Part shown: piece after piece, positions 42,001 to 54,076 of the stretch
Position numbering within the stretch: position 1 is the first letter of the stretch
How the letters are laid out: each line of letters begins with the position of its first letter
Source of the DNA: Dipetalonema caudispina
Taxonomy: Eukaryota; Nematoda; Chromadorea; Rhabditida; Onchocercidae
Reading direction: 5' to 3'
NCBI GenBank assembly: GCA_013365325.1
Contig: JABVXV010000086.1
Location: forward strand, 147,687-211,686
Length of the DNA: 64,000 bases
The notes under the pieces: model-generated
Told to the model about the DNA's origin: nothing
The model's database searches: none
What the model saw: only the letters and a program-made list of their open reading frames with translations
Program-made: the position numbers and the translations under genes

Positions 42001-45000
42001 AAAAAGGAAAAAAAGAAAAAAATGAAGAAGAAGAAAGACGAACTATTTGTATTTGCAAAGAATAAGATGAAAAATCAAAAAAAGAAGAAAAAAAATAGGA
42101 ATTGAAATAAAAGAAGAAAATAACGATTGTAATAACATATGATATAATGTTCATTTACATTTTTATGAAAAAAAAAAAAAAAAAAAAACGAACTGAGAGA
42201 GAAAGAGAGAGAGAGAGAGAATGACAGAAATAACTATAATAAATCAAATTTCAAATATTTAATTCAAATAAGATTTATATTATTCCAAATATCCAACTTT
42301 ATTGATCGAACCATACTTTTCATCCTCAAAATTTTCTGCATTAATTTAAGTTATACTATTTTATCCGATATTTTCACAGTTTGAAATGGAAAAGAATAAA
42401 AGACAGAATTGATGAAATGATTTGATTTAAAATAAAATTTTCAATTCAATACGAATTAATTATTTGATACTTTAGAAAAAAAAAATGAGAAGGAGAGAGA
42501 GGGAGAGAGAGAGGGAGAGTGATGGAGGAAAGGAGAAGAAGGAAAAGTTTAAATAATATGATTAGTAAGATAAATATTATAATCAAGGTACATTTGTTTG
42601 ACTATAAACTTTATTGCAAAAAAGAAAAAGAAACGGACAAAGAAAAATGTAAGTAAAATTGTGATGATAGAAATTAAATAGGATATTTTAATTTAAAACT
42701 CTGAATCAGCCATTTTTTTTTTTTTTTTTTTTTTTTTTGTTGCAAGAGAATGAGAAAATTTTAAATAACACCAATGATAGGATATAATTTAAAGCAATAA
42801 AAATGTAAAAAAAAACTCAGCTAAAGCAATGAATGAAATGATTTAAAAATACATTTGTATTTTGTATATTAAAATAAAAAATGAAAAAATTTATTGAATC
42901 AATAATTGAAATCATTTAAAAACCTGTTTGAATTTCATGCATTAAGATGTAATTTGAAAAGCATAGCATAAAAGAGAAGTACTGAAAAAATGAAAAATTT
43001 AACTGAAGAAATAATTAAAATCATTCGATAACTCATTTAAATTTCGCATATTAATGTGTTATTTGGAAAATATCGGGGAAAATCGTTTATTATTTAAATA
43101 TGTGCATAAAAATTTCATGTATCGTATGATTGATTTCATACGTAAACTAAAATATCTTATGGAATATTTTGCTTTCGAAAAAAACTTTTTTGGTTTATAA
43201 TAGAAAAAAAAAATTTTTTTTTTTTTTTTTTGTGAAATTTCTGGAAAGATTGGAAGAAAAGATTATTTTATACAAAGTGAAAAGAAAAAAAAAAAAAACA
43301 TTTAAAGCAAATATTCATAGTGTAAAATACATTTCCGGCATTTTCATTTGATGAAATATTTCATTTCCCGATTGATAAAATAACAATCCTTTGTTGATCG
43401 AATGTAATCAATCAATTGGTGAGTATATAAATATAAATAAATATATGTATATATAATAAAAAACAAATGAATGAATAATATATATATAAATATACGATAT
43501 CAAGTAAATTAGTATTTATATAATAACAGATATGAATGGCTTATGTTATGTTATCAATTATATTTTTATTTATGTTCATTTTAATTCACTCCCTTGTTTA
43601 AATATGATAAAATATATTTAAAAAGGAGAGAGAGAGAGTGATATGAATCTAAATTCTGTTAGTAAAAATTCAAATTTTTTCAATAAATAAATGTTAGAAC
43701 ACAGAAATCAATAAAGATGAGAATGATGTTTTCATTTTTTTTTTTTTTTTTTAGATGGCAATCGAAATGATTGAAAAAAAAAAATCAATTCCCTATTCCA
43801 AATTTTAAGATAAAAATTGAATTTTTTTTTTTAGTAAAACTTTAAACAATATTATGCAATGTGTAAATGATATTCCAAAATATAAAAGTTAACAATTTAA
43901 AGTATAATTATCAATCATTAATTAATGTTAAAAATGCAATTGAAATACTATTCATATAAATAAGATATACAATTAAGCATAAAATTTTGCATAAATAATA
44001 TAAGTATAGAAATTAAAATAATATAATATTTACTATTGCATACAGTGCAGATAGTTAGCATATTGTGATGTGCTATTATTTGAAATAAATAAAAAAGTGC
44101 AGTGAAAGTGGGAAGTGAAATGAATAAGAAGTGTAAAAAAAAAAAAAAAATGAAAATTGAGCTGCTGCTATTTGTTAAAGCTTGGAAAGCTGGAAAAAAT
44201 AGGAAAACGATGATATTGCTTATATGTCACTTATTTGGAAATTTTTTAATATCATATATTAAATTTCAGAAAATTAGATAGAATTCCAGTTAAAATTATG
44301 GCGAAAATAAATCGTTTTTACAACGATCCGAAGATGGAAAATAAAGGAAAATTTAAATGATTGATGAATTTTAATTTTTATTGCTGAATGAGTGTCTAAT
44401 TTATTACAAAATTAATTTTAAGTTATTATTTTAAGTATAATATTTGTAAAAATTTCAATGCTTCTTAGTTAGGATAAGTTATTAAATGGAATTTATGATT
44501 GTATTAAATAGAGTTCAATTACAATTAGCATAATTAATCATCTGATTTTTATACCTCTTAATTATATAGTAACGAATTCAGATAGCTTGTTTTATTTCAG
44601 TTAAGTGAAACCAATTTTATTATTCCTATTTCAATTATATTCATTTAACAATTTTATCATTCCTATATCAATTGTATTCATTTAATTTATGAATCATTTA
44701 TAAAAATTTACAAATTAGAAAATAATTAGTCAAAATTGAGATAAATGAAAACTGTAAAATTCATTACTTTTTTTTTTTTTTTCTCTTCTTCTTAACAAAT
44801 TATATGTGTAACATGTAAGCATAGAAAATTCATAAAAAAAAAAAAAAAACTATGTTAAATTTTTAATTATGCTAATCCTTACATATGTAATGTTGAGGAG
44901 AGAAAAGAATGGTAAAAAAAGTAAGTTTGTACATATAATATAATTTCATTGATCATTTTACATCTTCGTCATTAAATTTCCAAATTGATTCGGTTTAAAA

Positions 45001-48000
45001 ATTTGCTTAAATCCCTTTAAAAATTCAAATTTAAGAAATTTATACTTTTTAAAAATATGATAGCAATATGTTTTGTCACAAAAAGTCTAACTTATATCTT
45101 TAAGGATCAATAAATCTTAAAGATGTACTTTTTTCGAAAATATTCATAGAATTTATTTCTGCCTAAAAAGTCATTTCCACCAAAAAAGCAATCCTTCATT
45201 TTCCTTTATAATATGCAATGCTTTAGGATATTAATTTACTTGTCAGTAAAATATATTAATTAATTTAACTGAATTAGAATATACAAAAAAAATTGTAATA
45301 TCAATAGTTTAATTTATTGCTAAATTTGAGAAAGTTTTTTTCGTTTTTTTTTTTTTTTTTTAGTAATTAATATCTTGAAATGAAAATTTAAAAACGAAGT
45401 AATTATTATTTTGAAGTGAGAATTTAACTTAAAAGAAAAAAGATTGTAAATAAGCCAAACCTTGCTAGTATTTGCTGAATCAGAGCCTAAGCCAGAATCT
45501 GTACTATCAGTTGGTCGATGAATTTCAGTGTATTCAGTACCATTCACACCATCTACTGCACTTAGCTCACTTCGATCTGTAAAAATATTGAAAAATTTTT
45601 TAAATCTTTACAATTATTTTATTATAAATCTACAAATATTAACTCGAATTACGTTTAAATTTTAAATTTGCAATTATTAAAAATTTATTTATCTAATTCA
45701 GAAAATGCATACGATTACAAAATAACACAACTATACTGATCTTTTCATCAAATATAACCTATCATCTGTAGCAATGGGATTTTACACTGCACAATTTGTA
45801 ACCGTATGTCTTTCCGGAAGTTTGATGTTTGTTAGCATTAGTACATCTTTTCTTCCGGAAAGATGTACTTATGCTAGCAAACAATAATCAATTATGTATC
45901 AGTCATTTGCAACCCAATATGATAATATACAATGGAAAGGAAATAAACTTGTTTAAGCGTAAATTGATAGAAATTAATACCATTCACTTTCTCTTATTGA
46001 TTGTTTAAAATTTCAATTTTTCTTTTGCAAGAAAAAAAAAATTTTTTTTTTTTCATTGACATAAATCAAAGATCAAACTTGAAAATATTTAATTAAATAA
46101 ACGACGAATTATAAATTTCATCTTACAGAAAAAAAAAAATTTTTTTTGCAAAAATTTTTCGTACAAGTAAAGAAATGCGATCAATAATAAAAAAAAATAA
46201 AAATAAAAAGTTTCTCTTATTGATTAGCTTAAAATTTCATTTATTTTACAAAAAAAAAAGAAAGAATTATGTTTGCATATACTATTGATCAAATCTGAAA
46301 ATTTTTAACTGTTTAAACAAAGGACTAACGATCACATTATATGTCTAACTTTTCAGAAAAAAAAAATTTTTTTTGTAAAAGCAAGAAAATTCAATGGATT
46401 ATTTTGAAATTTCATCATTTTTTTTCATACTAACTTTTTTATTAAAAAATTTGTTGTTTAAAAAAAAATTTTTTTTTTTTTTTTTTGTACAAGCAAAGAA
46501 ATGCAATCAATAATAAAGAAATGAAAAATTAATTGCAATGGAATATTTCAAAATGTGAAAAAAATGATGAAATATGCTGAGGAAGAATTTAAATATTGGA
46601 TAATAAATTGTGATAATATGAGAAAATAAGTTTTTTCTTTTTTTTTTTTTTTGTTATTGCATTGCTTATATAATTTGAATTCAAATCTTTCCTTTTTCAT
46701 TTGCCATTTCATTTTTATCTATTTCAAATATTTCCTTACTCATTTTGCTATTTTTATTTTATCCATTTCAAATATCTCCTCTCCCATTTTGCTACTTCAT
46801 TTTATCCATTTCAAATATCTCCTCTCCCATTTTGCTACTTCATTTTATCCATTTCAAATATCTCCTCTCCCATTTTGCTACTTCATTTTATCCATTTCAA
46901 ATATCTCCTCTCACATTTTGCCACTTCATTTTATCCATTTCAAATATCTCCTCTCACATTTTGCCACTTCATTTTATCCATTTCAAATATCTCCTCTCAC
47001 ATTTTGCTACTTCATTTTATCCATTTCAAATATCTCCTCTCACATTTTGCTACTTCATTTTATCCATCTCTCCATCTTTCAATCTATCATCAAATTCAGC
47101 CAATCTATTTATATTGCACTAAGCAACACAGAGGGATGAAATTAATTTTTAGTCTGATATTATCAAATATTTGTTTGTTTGTCTCTTTTTTTTTTCCTCA
47201 AAATTTATTTATTTATTTTTTTTTTTTAAGATCAACATTTTCTGTTTGCAAAATTTTTGCACTAAATGCAAACTTTTGATAGCAATCGTTTTATTAAAAC
47301 TTGAAAAATAATCTTTATCATTGATATTTGATAAGTTAATTGATTTTCATATGAAAAGTTCCAGTACATATTAAATTAAATATTATTACGAATACAAAAA
47401 AAAAAAAAAAAAAATAGATATTTTAAATCAACTGTTATTGTAAAAGCAACAAATATCTAAACGGTATTTGTTGTTTTTCATTTCCATTTCTTATTGAATA
47501 AACAAATATGCTATCTTCACACCATATTCCATTTGTAAACAGTTACAATGATCAGTTGATTTAATTTTTAATACAAACCTACCTAACTAATTAGCCATCT
47601 AAATCAAAATGTTAATTATCAAATTAATTAAACTAATTATACTTTTATACTTATCAAATTATCCTTCTGTGCTTTCTTTTTTACATTTTTATTTTTCAAC
47701 CATATTGAAAATACATTAAAAACATTAAAGAAAATCTATAAAATGTATGAATCCGAATTGAAATTCGTAAAAACTTATTTACTTCAATTAATTAATAAAA
47801 TATTATTTATGCTTGTTATAGTTAAAAGATAAGATAAAAAAGAAAAAGAAATTGACAAAAAAAAAAGTGAGTGAGAAGAAACGGATAAGAAGGGTGGAGG
47901 AACAAAAAAAAAAAAAGAAACCAATCGGAAGTTTACAAATTTAAAACCAATCAACATTGACAGGAAAGAATGGAAAAAGAAATGTATGTTGCATATTTCA

Positions 48001-49338
48001 CTACAAACGTATTTTTTAGTCTAAAAAAGAAAAATTTTTGAAAGTTTAAATAAAAAAAAAAAAAAAAAAAACTGGTTTTATTTTTTTTCTTCAAGGAATT
48101 TCAATACAGTGATATGGTATTTCATATGTAATCATCCAGGAAAAAGAAAGAAAAAAAACAATCAAATTTCATATCTTTTATAAATTTCAATACATATTAC
48201 ATTGAGATTTATTAACGATATGAAATTTGAATCTGAAATTTGTTTTATAAAAATAGTATCTAATACAGCATGAAGGGGGGGGGGGGAGAAAAATGAATTT
48301 CAAAAATAGAAAATTGAAAAAAATGTTTGTGTGTAAAACCCACAAAATAATTAAAAATTTCCATCAATTTCAATTTTTCTTTAAAAAGTTTTCAACATCT
48401 GATATGATTACTTTCATATGCTGCTTAATCTGTATTGATTGATTGATTGAATTATGTATTTTTATTTGCAACAACTATCTCATCTACGTTGAATTATGTT
48501 TTCATATAAGCGATATTTGCTAAAAGTGTTAAAAATCTATTCTTGCATATTATCGGCAATAATTCAATTACGTCGAATTTCGATTTAAATGTCTATGCTT
48601 TATTAATCTTGAAATAACTCAAATTTACGAAGTACCTTATTGATTAATATACCTTATTAAAATTTCTAAAATTAGCAAACTATCAACTTAAGCATTTTTT
48701 TTTTACTAAATTATTTCTGAAATTCAAAAGATTAGGAGAAATCACAGACTGATGACGAAAATGCTTTTCTTGAAATTGCATTTCCCAATATTAACATTGG
48801 CTAATCACTAAAGTTTATTTCATGCAACAGATTTCTGAGAAAAAATTTGGAATGAGTAATTTATGTTAAATTCGTCATTTCCATTATAATACAAAGAATT
48901 TTTAAAATGATCGAAAGAGATTTAAACGATCAAAAAAAAAAAAAAAAAAAAGAAAAAAATCAAAAAGACAAAAGGATGCTATATGAAAATAAATTTGAAA
49001 ATAAGATGAAAGAATTTTTTACATTTAAAACCAATTGAATGCTTTACTTCAAAAATATTTTTAATTCAAGAAAAAGCAAAAAAATAAAAAATATAAATGA
49101 AATTTCAAAAATTTTTCATCATTATTTAGGTGTGGTAGCGTTTCTCAGTTACGTTTTCGAACATTGCTTTCTTCTCTATGAAGAGATGAAATGAAAATGC
49201 CAAAAATAAATCTTGTTAAGATAAGAAAGAATGACTTAGAAAGATTTAAAAAGATGAAGAAGAGAGAGAGAGAGAGAGAGAGGGAGAAAGAAAGAGGGAA
49301 AGAAATGGATATATGAAAAGTGGAAGAAAATATTTTTC

Positions 49339-49374
<36 letters not shown>

Positions 49375-52300
49375 GTTAAAAGGGAACAAAAAAAAAAAAA
49401 AGAAAGCTAAGGCATACAGCCTACTAAAGCTATACGATGGCATTTTTGAAGCCTAAAATATCTTTCAAGTCACACAAAAATACAAATCATTCTTCTATAA
49501 TGTTCTTCCTCCACTTTTTTCATTTTTTTTTTTTTTTTCTTCTCTGAATAACATCAAAAAATGAATAGTTTTGTTGAAATGTAAACTTTAAATCCAAAAA
49601 ATTTAGTAATTATAAATTTATCAAAAAGGTAAAGAAAAAAAAAAAGGAATAATTTTTTTTTTTCCTCGATTTAATTTCTGTAAGAAAAAAACTTTTGCTA
49701 TTTTAATATTTTGTTTGAGTGGATGTATTTAATTATATTTAAATTTTTTTTAAATAAAAGATAGGAATCATTTTAAAATTAATTTGCCTATGTTAAATTC
49801 ATCTGTTTGGTTTTAAAAAAAAAATAAGAAAGAAAGTTTTAGCAATAAATTATAAAGCTTTAATTTCTGCATCTTTTTTTTTTTTTTTTTTTTTTGCATG
49901 AAGCAATTAGAATAACAAGAATTTATATTTTACCTACTTACTCGTATAATAAAGGGAATGTTTCTAATTTTATCCTAATTAAACAAATTATTTTTAACTG
50001 GAGAATTAAAATATTATTAGTCGAATAAAGAAATGTCTTCATAAAATATATAAGTAAGTTATTTTAATTTATAAAAATTTCAGTAATGATATTTTGGGAT
50101 ATTACCACATTCAAATATAATATAAATTTTCAACTTTACTCTAAAAAAAAACGAGAAGACTAATTTTAAAAATTTTAAACTATCAGAAATAAGCAAAAAA
50201 TGACAAAGAAAACTATGAATTTTTAGAAAAAGGTCAAAAATGATAACAACAAAAGACAAAATAAAACAAAATATCATGGAGATATTTCCAAGGAATTTAC
50301 CTTAAATCGACAAAATCAAAATAAATGAATACCAAAGATAAAACAAAAAACAGTTAAAAGTGACGAAGAGAAAAAAAAAAACCATCTATAAAAATTTTAA
50401 ATTTTTAGAAAAAAAAAAGCAAAAAATGAAAAAAAAAAAAAAAACGAAAATCTAGTTTTAAAAATTTTTAAATTTTAGGAAAAAATTGAAAATGACATGA
50501 AAGAACGGATGGAAAGTGGAAAAGAGGAGGGGAAAAAAAAAAAATGAAAAGAAAATAAAACAAAACAGTACAATGATATTTTTAAAGAATTTAATCAAAT
50601 AAATAAAATATTGGAAAGATAGAACGAAAGAGAAGGAAACATTATAACATTTGCACTTCAACAACGCCTACCTTCTTCTTTGTCGAAATTTTCATAGCTA
50701 TCTGCTCGAGAATTGTCCGCAATCGATCTACGAACATAGCCACCAACAGCGCCATTAGTAATCATAACCCTATCCGTACTACTACTACTACCATCACTAC
50801 TGCTACTTTTCGGCATTTCCGTTAGAAATAGAAATTCAATCATTGCTTGTGAATTCACTTCTGAATCTGTAAAATTAGCATTTCTTTCATCGAATTAGTG
50901 CTATTATTATCAAAATTATTGCTGAAACAAAAATTAAAAGATTATTATCAATTTAATGATCAGAAATTATAATAATGTTAAATTTGTGAAAATTATTGGA
51001 ATTGCAGATGGATCAATCGATTATTTTGAATATTACAGCAATTATATTTATACATATATAATATTCCGGATTTTTTTTTCTTTTCCGGAAATAATATTGA
51101 ATGTTACATGCTGTTCCGTTTAATTTATTTTCTTGCTAGGATATAGATAATACAAAAGCTTATTTATTGAGTATTGTTTTGATGAGGAAATTTGAAAATC
51201 TATCATTTTTATTTGAATTCAATTACTGCATTAAATTAAAAGAATTTTAGAAGCATTAATTATGCTTCGATCTGGAAATCAACCATAGATTTTAATAAAT
51301 CTTCGATCATTACTTAAGCATAAAAGACATTCATTAAATTTGAAATTAGATTTTAATAAATCATCAATAATTACTGAAGTTTAAAAGAATATTTGTTAAA
51401 TTTGAAAGGAAAATATCGATGATGACATATGTTAGACATATTAAAACATATCTCGGTAATATGTGTGATCTGTTTGTCTTCCATTATTTTTTTTTTCACA
51501 TTTTAATTTATAATTTTAAAAATGACAACCAAATGTTTGAAATATAATTCAATTTCTATGTGTCAGTTATTATTATTTAATAAATTTTAAAAGTTAAACT
51601 GCATTTTGTTTTTTTTAAAAAAAAAAAGGAAAATTCCTAAATTATCCAAAGTTTACTCATAGAAAAAAAAAAAGATAATAAATTAGGTATGGAAAGAAAT
51701 TGGACATTTTTTATAGAATAAATCGAAATTAATTAATTTATTTGATTCAATTACTTACCATTAAAGATATTATCCAATTCTTCACGATAAAATCGTAATC
51801 TGTAGATATTTTCATTATCAGCTGATAAATCAAATGTGCAAGTGTTAAATTGGCATCGGAAAAATAGCGCACGTTCAACAGTACTCGTACGTTGGAAGCA
51901 TTTCACCAAAATATCACCACGTAATGGTAAATTATCAAATTCAAATGTATTAGTTTCAGCTACAACCCTGAAATATATTATCAAATTTTATCACTTATGA
52001 TAATTTAATTTAAAATTTCGATAGAGCAAGAATTGAAACAGATAAATTACATGTACATTTCAATTGAATCATGACAATCTGTAAAGTAAAAACATTTTCC
52101 AAATAACCTAATATAGCATTCATTCATTTTTTTTTTTTTTTTTTTTTTTTTATGTACTTCTACTATTTCTCTGAAAAATTTTTCCCGGGATATACCAATG
52201 CTACCAAGAAAAAAGGAATAACAAAAAAAAAAAAAAAAAAAAAGAAAAAGACAAACGTACTTAAGTATGGTTGTATGCACCGGTTGCATACGTTCATATA

Positions 52301-54037
52301 TTTTGAATAAAACATTCCGATCAAAAAAATTCGTTAATATAATATTATGCAAATAAACCGTTGCCGGTTGAATTTTTGTTCGTCCAGAAAGAAGTGATGA
52401 AAAATACTTTACGTAGCTGAAAACAGAATCACTGATAGATAATGGACAACATACGTATTTAACGTATAATTTTTTCACTTACAACTTACGTTATACTTTG
52501 CATACGTTTATGTTATTTCTAACATTCAACGTGTTATCTTACGTTATACTTTATATACGTCATTTACTATATTAAATTTTATTAAATCTTCTTATTCAAT
52601 GATTTTTTTTTTTTTTAAAATTTTAATGATAGGTATTATTAATTGGTGATTTTTTTTTGATCATTTAATTTAACGTATCTTCAAGAATAGGCGTAAATAT
52701 AACGTTGACAAAGGATATTATATAAATTTCATGAAAAAGACTTACAGTGCTAACAAACAATAAAACAATTCTGTTTCATTTAGAAATATTAGTAATTAAA
52801 AGTAAAAGTAAAAAAGAATGTGCAAATTTCTTAATTCAAAAAAAAAAAAAAAAAAAAAAAAGAAAAACTCATAGACTTTTTATAACTTTTATTTTACAAA
52901 AAATAACGATTTAAAATGTTCACAAGCAATATTTCATTCTAAAATATAGCAAAAGTAAAAATTGTGGCATTTTTTTTTTCAAGCAAACATGGAAAAATTT
53001 TTTGGTAAAATTGATGATTATTTTACAATTAAATAATCATAATTTTTTTATCAGGAAACGATTATTTTTTTATGACTGATATAAATGCATGATAATTCTA
53101 TTAATAATTACTGTAAATGAATAGAAATCAACTAAAGATATTCATTTAATTATGATAGAAGAAGTGATAATTAGTTAATAAGCGTTAGATATTTAATTTG
53201 TTTCAGTATCTTTAATTAATTGAATTATTTGCAAAGTGATATAATAGAATGAACAAAGATATAATTTGATATCTTTTTTTTCTTTTTTTTTCTTCTCATC
53301 TTTGAAATTGTTTCCCTTCTTCATGACCTCTTTGCTCAACGTTAAAAGCAATCCAAAAATTTAGTTAAGGAAGATAAGATGACCTTCGAGAGCGCTAAGT
53401 GACAAATATAAGAGCTAATGCAAATACACTTTGGGTGTCGTCCTTGAACTATTTCACGATAAAATGCTTTACTTACATTTTCTGCTAAAATACGACTTTC
53501 CTTGGTTTAAATCATTTCTTAACTTGAAGGACAACGAAAGAAAAAAAAAAAAGTAAAAATTTTAATGCTATTAAAAAAAAAATGAGCTTTCGTGCAAAGG
53601 TTTTTATTTCATCAAATTTATCACTTCCTTATCATTCTTTTCAAATTTAATTTGGTTAATTTTCAATAATTCTAAATGTTATCTAATCGAATTTTTCCTA
53701 TATCATTTATCAAGAGATGATAAGAAATTATGCAAGCAAATAATTCATGGAAGAATAAGTTGACAATTAGCAATTTTTCAATCTTTATTTTGTGACATAA
53801 TTATGAAATGGTAAAAGAAAAAAGAAAATTTCATTAACCGTTTATGAGATGGTTGTCCATTTGGTCCAAGGTAATATTCACTAAATTGTTGCAAAGCAAG
53901 ACGATTTTCAATTATTTCATCTCTAAAATATGCAAAAATTGAAATTTTTCCAATTTTAAAAATTCATTTTATTCTTCCGAAATATTCGTTATTTCATTTC
54001 AGCAACATAATATAGTTATAATATAAGAAAATAATTG

Positions 54038-54076
<39 letters not shown>

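Larger units (their letters stand above)
23815..45576 (-). other. tns-1: Tensin exons 8-22: proline/serine-rich central linker
   Basis: Exons: 45576-45461, 37400-37303, 36725-36582, 35553-35334, 33363-33202, 32876-32794, 32592-32323, 30640-30512, 30154-29989, 29461-29223, 28999-28885, 28703-28596, 25003-24875, 24399-24263, 23876-23815. They encode residues about 366-1090, which is low in recognisable folds. Short motifs include PPLPPPKPR (SH3-ligand-like), [19 protein letters not shown], a charged helix [14 protein letters not shown]...[13 protein letters not shown] and a short alanine run. Exons stand out from introns by CpG content, codon structure and absence of homopolymers. Individual borders follow GT-AG and phase logic. 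The donor at 29989 (GAG/GTGGAT) is weak and is the least certain. Small exons in this part are good candidates for alternative splicing. Confidence 0.82.
45577..50671. other. Tensin intron, 5.1 kb, with minisatellite and hairpin
   Basis: No coding exon is supported. Contents include a hairpin (45826-45883), repeated A-tract/T-tract palindromes (46030-46490), a 43-base minisatellite (46709-47070), a G12 run (48275-48286), a GA array (49260-49290) and many homopolymers. Confidence 0.6.

Noticed and set aside
46709..47070. CRISPR-like repeat array
   Set aside because: Copies are contiguous with no unique spacers, and the window is a eukaryotic intron.
46651..47279. Three overlapping plus-strand frames of 125-192 codons with repetitive Phe/Ser/Leu sequence
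   Set aside because: They are the same 43-base minisatellite read in three registers, with no start context, family or splice logic.
53380..53480. tRNA or box C/D snoRNA in the G+C-richer island
   Set aside because: I find no T-loop consensus, and no convincing C and D boxes with a terminal stem.
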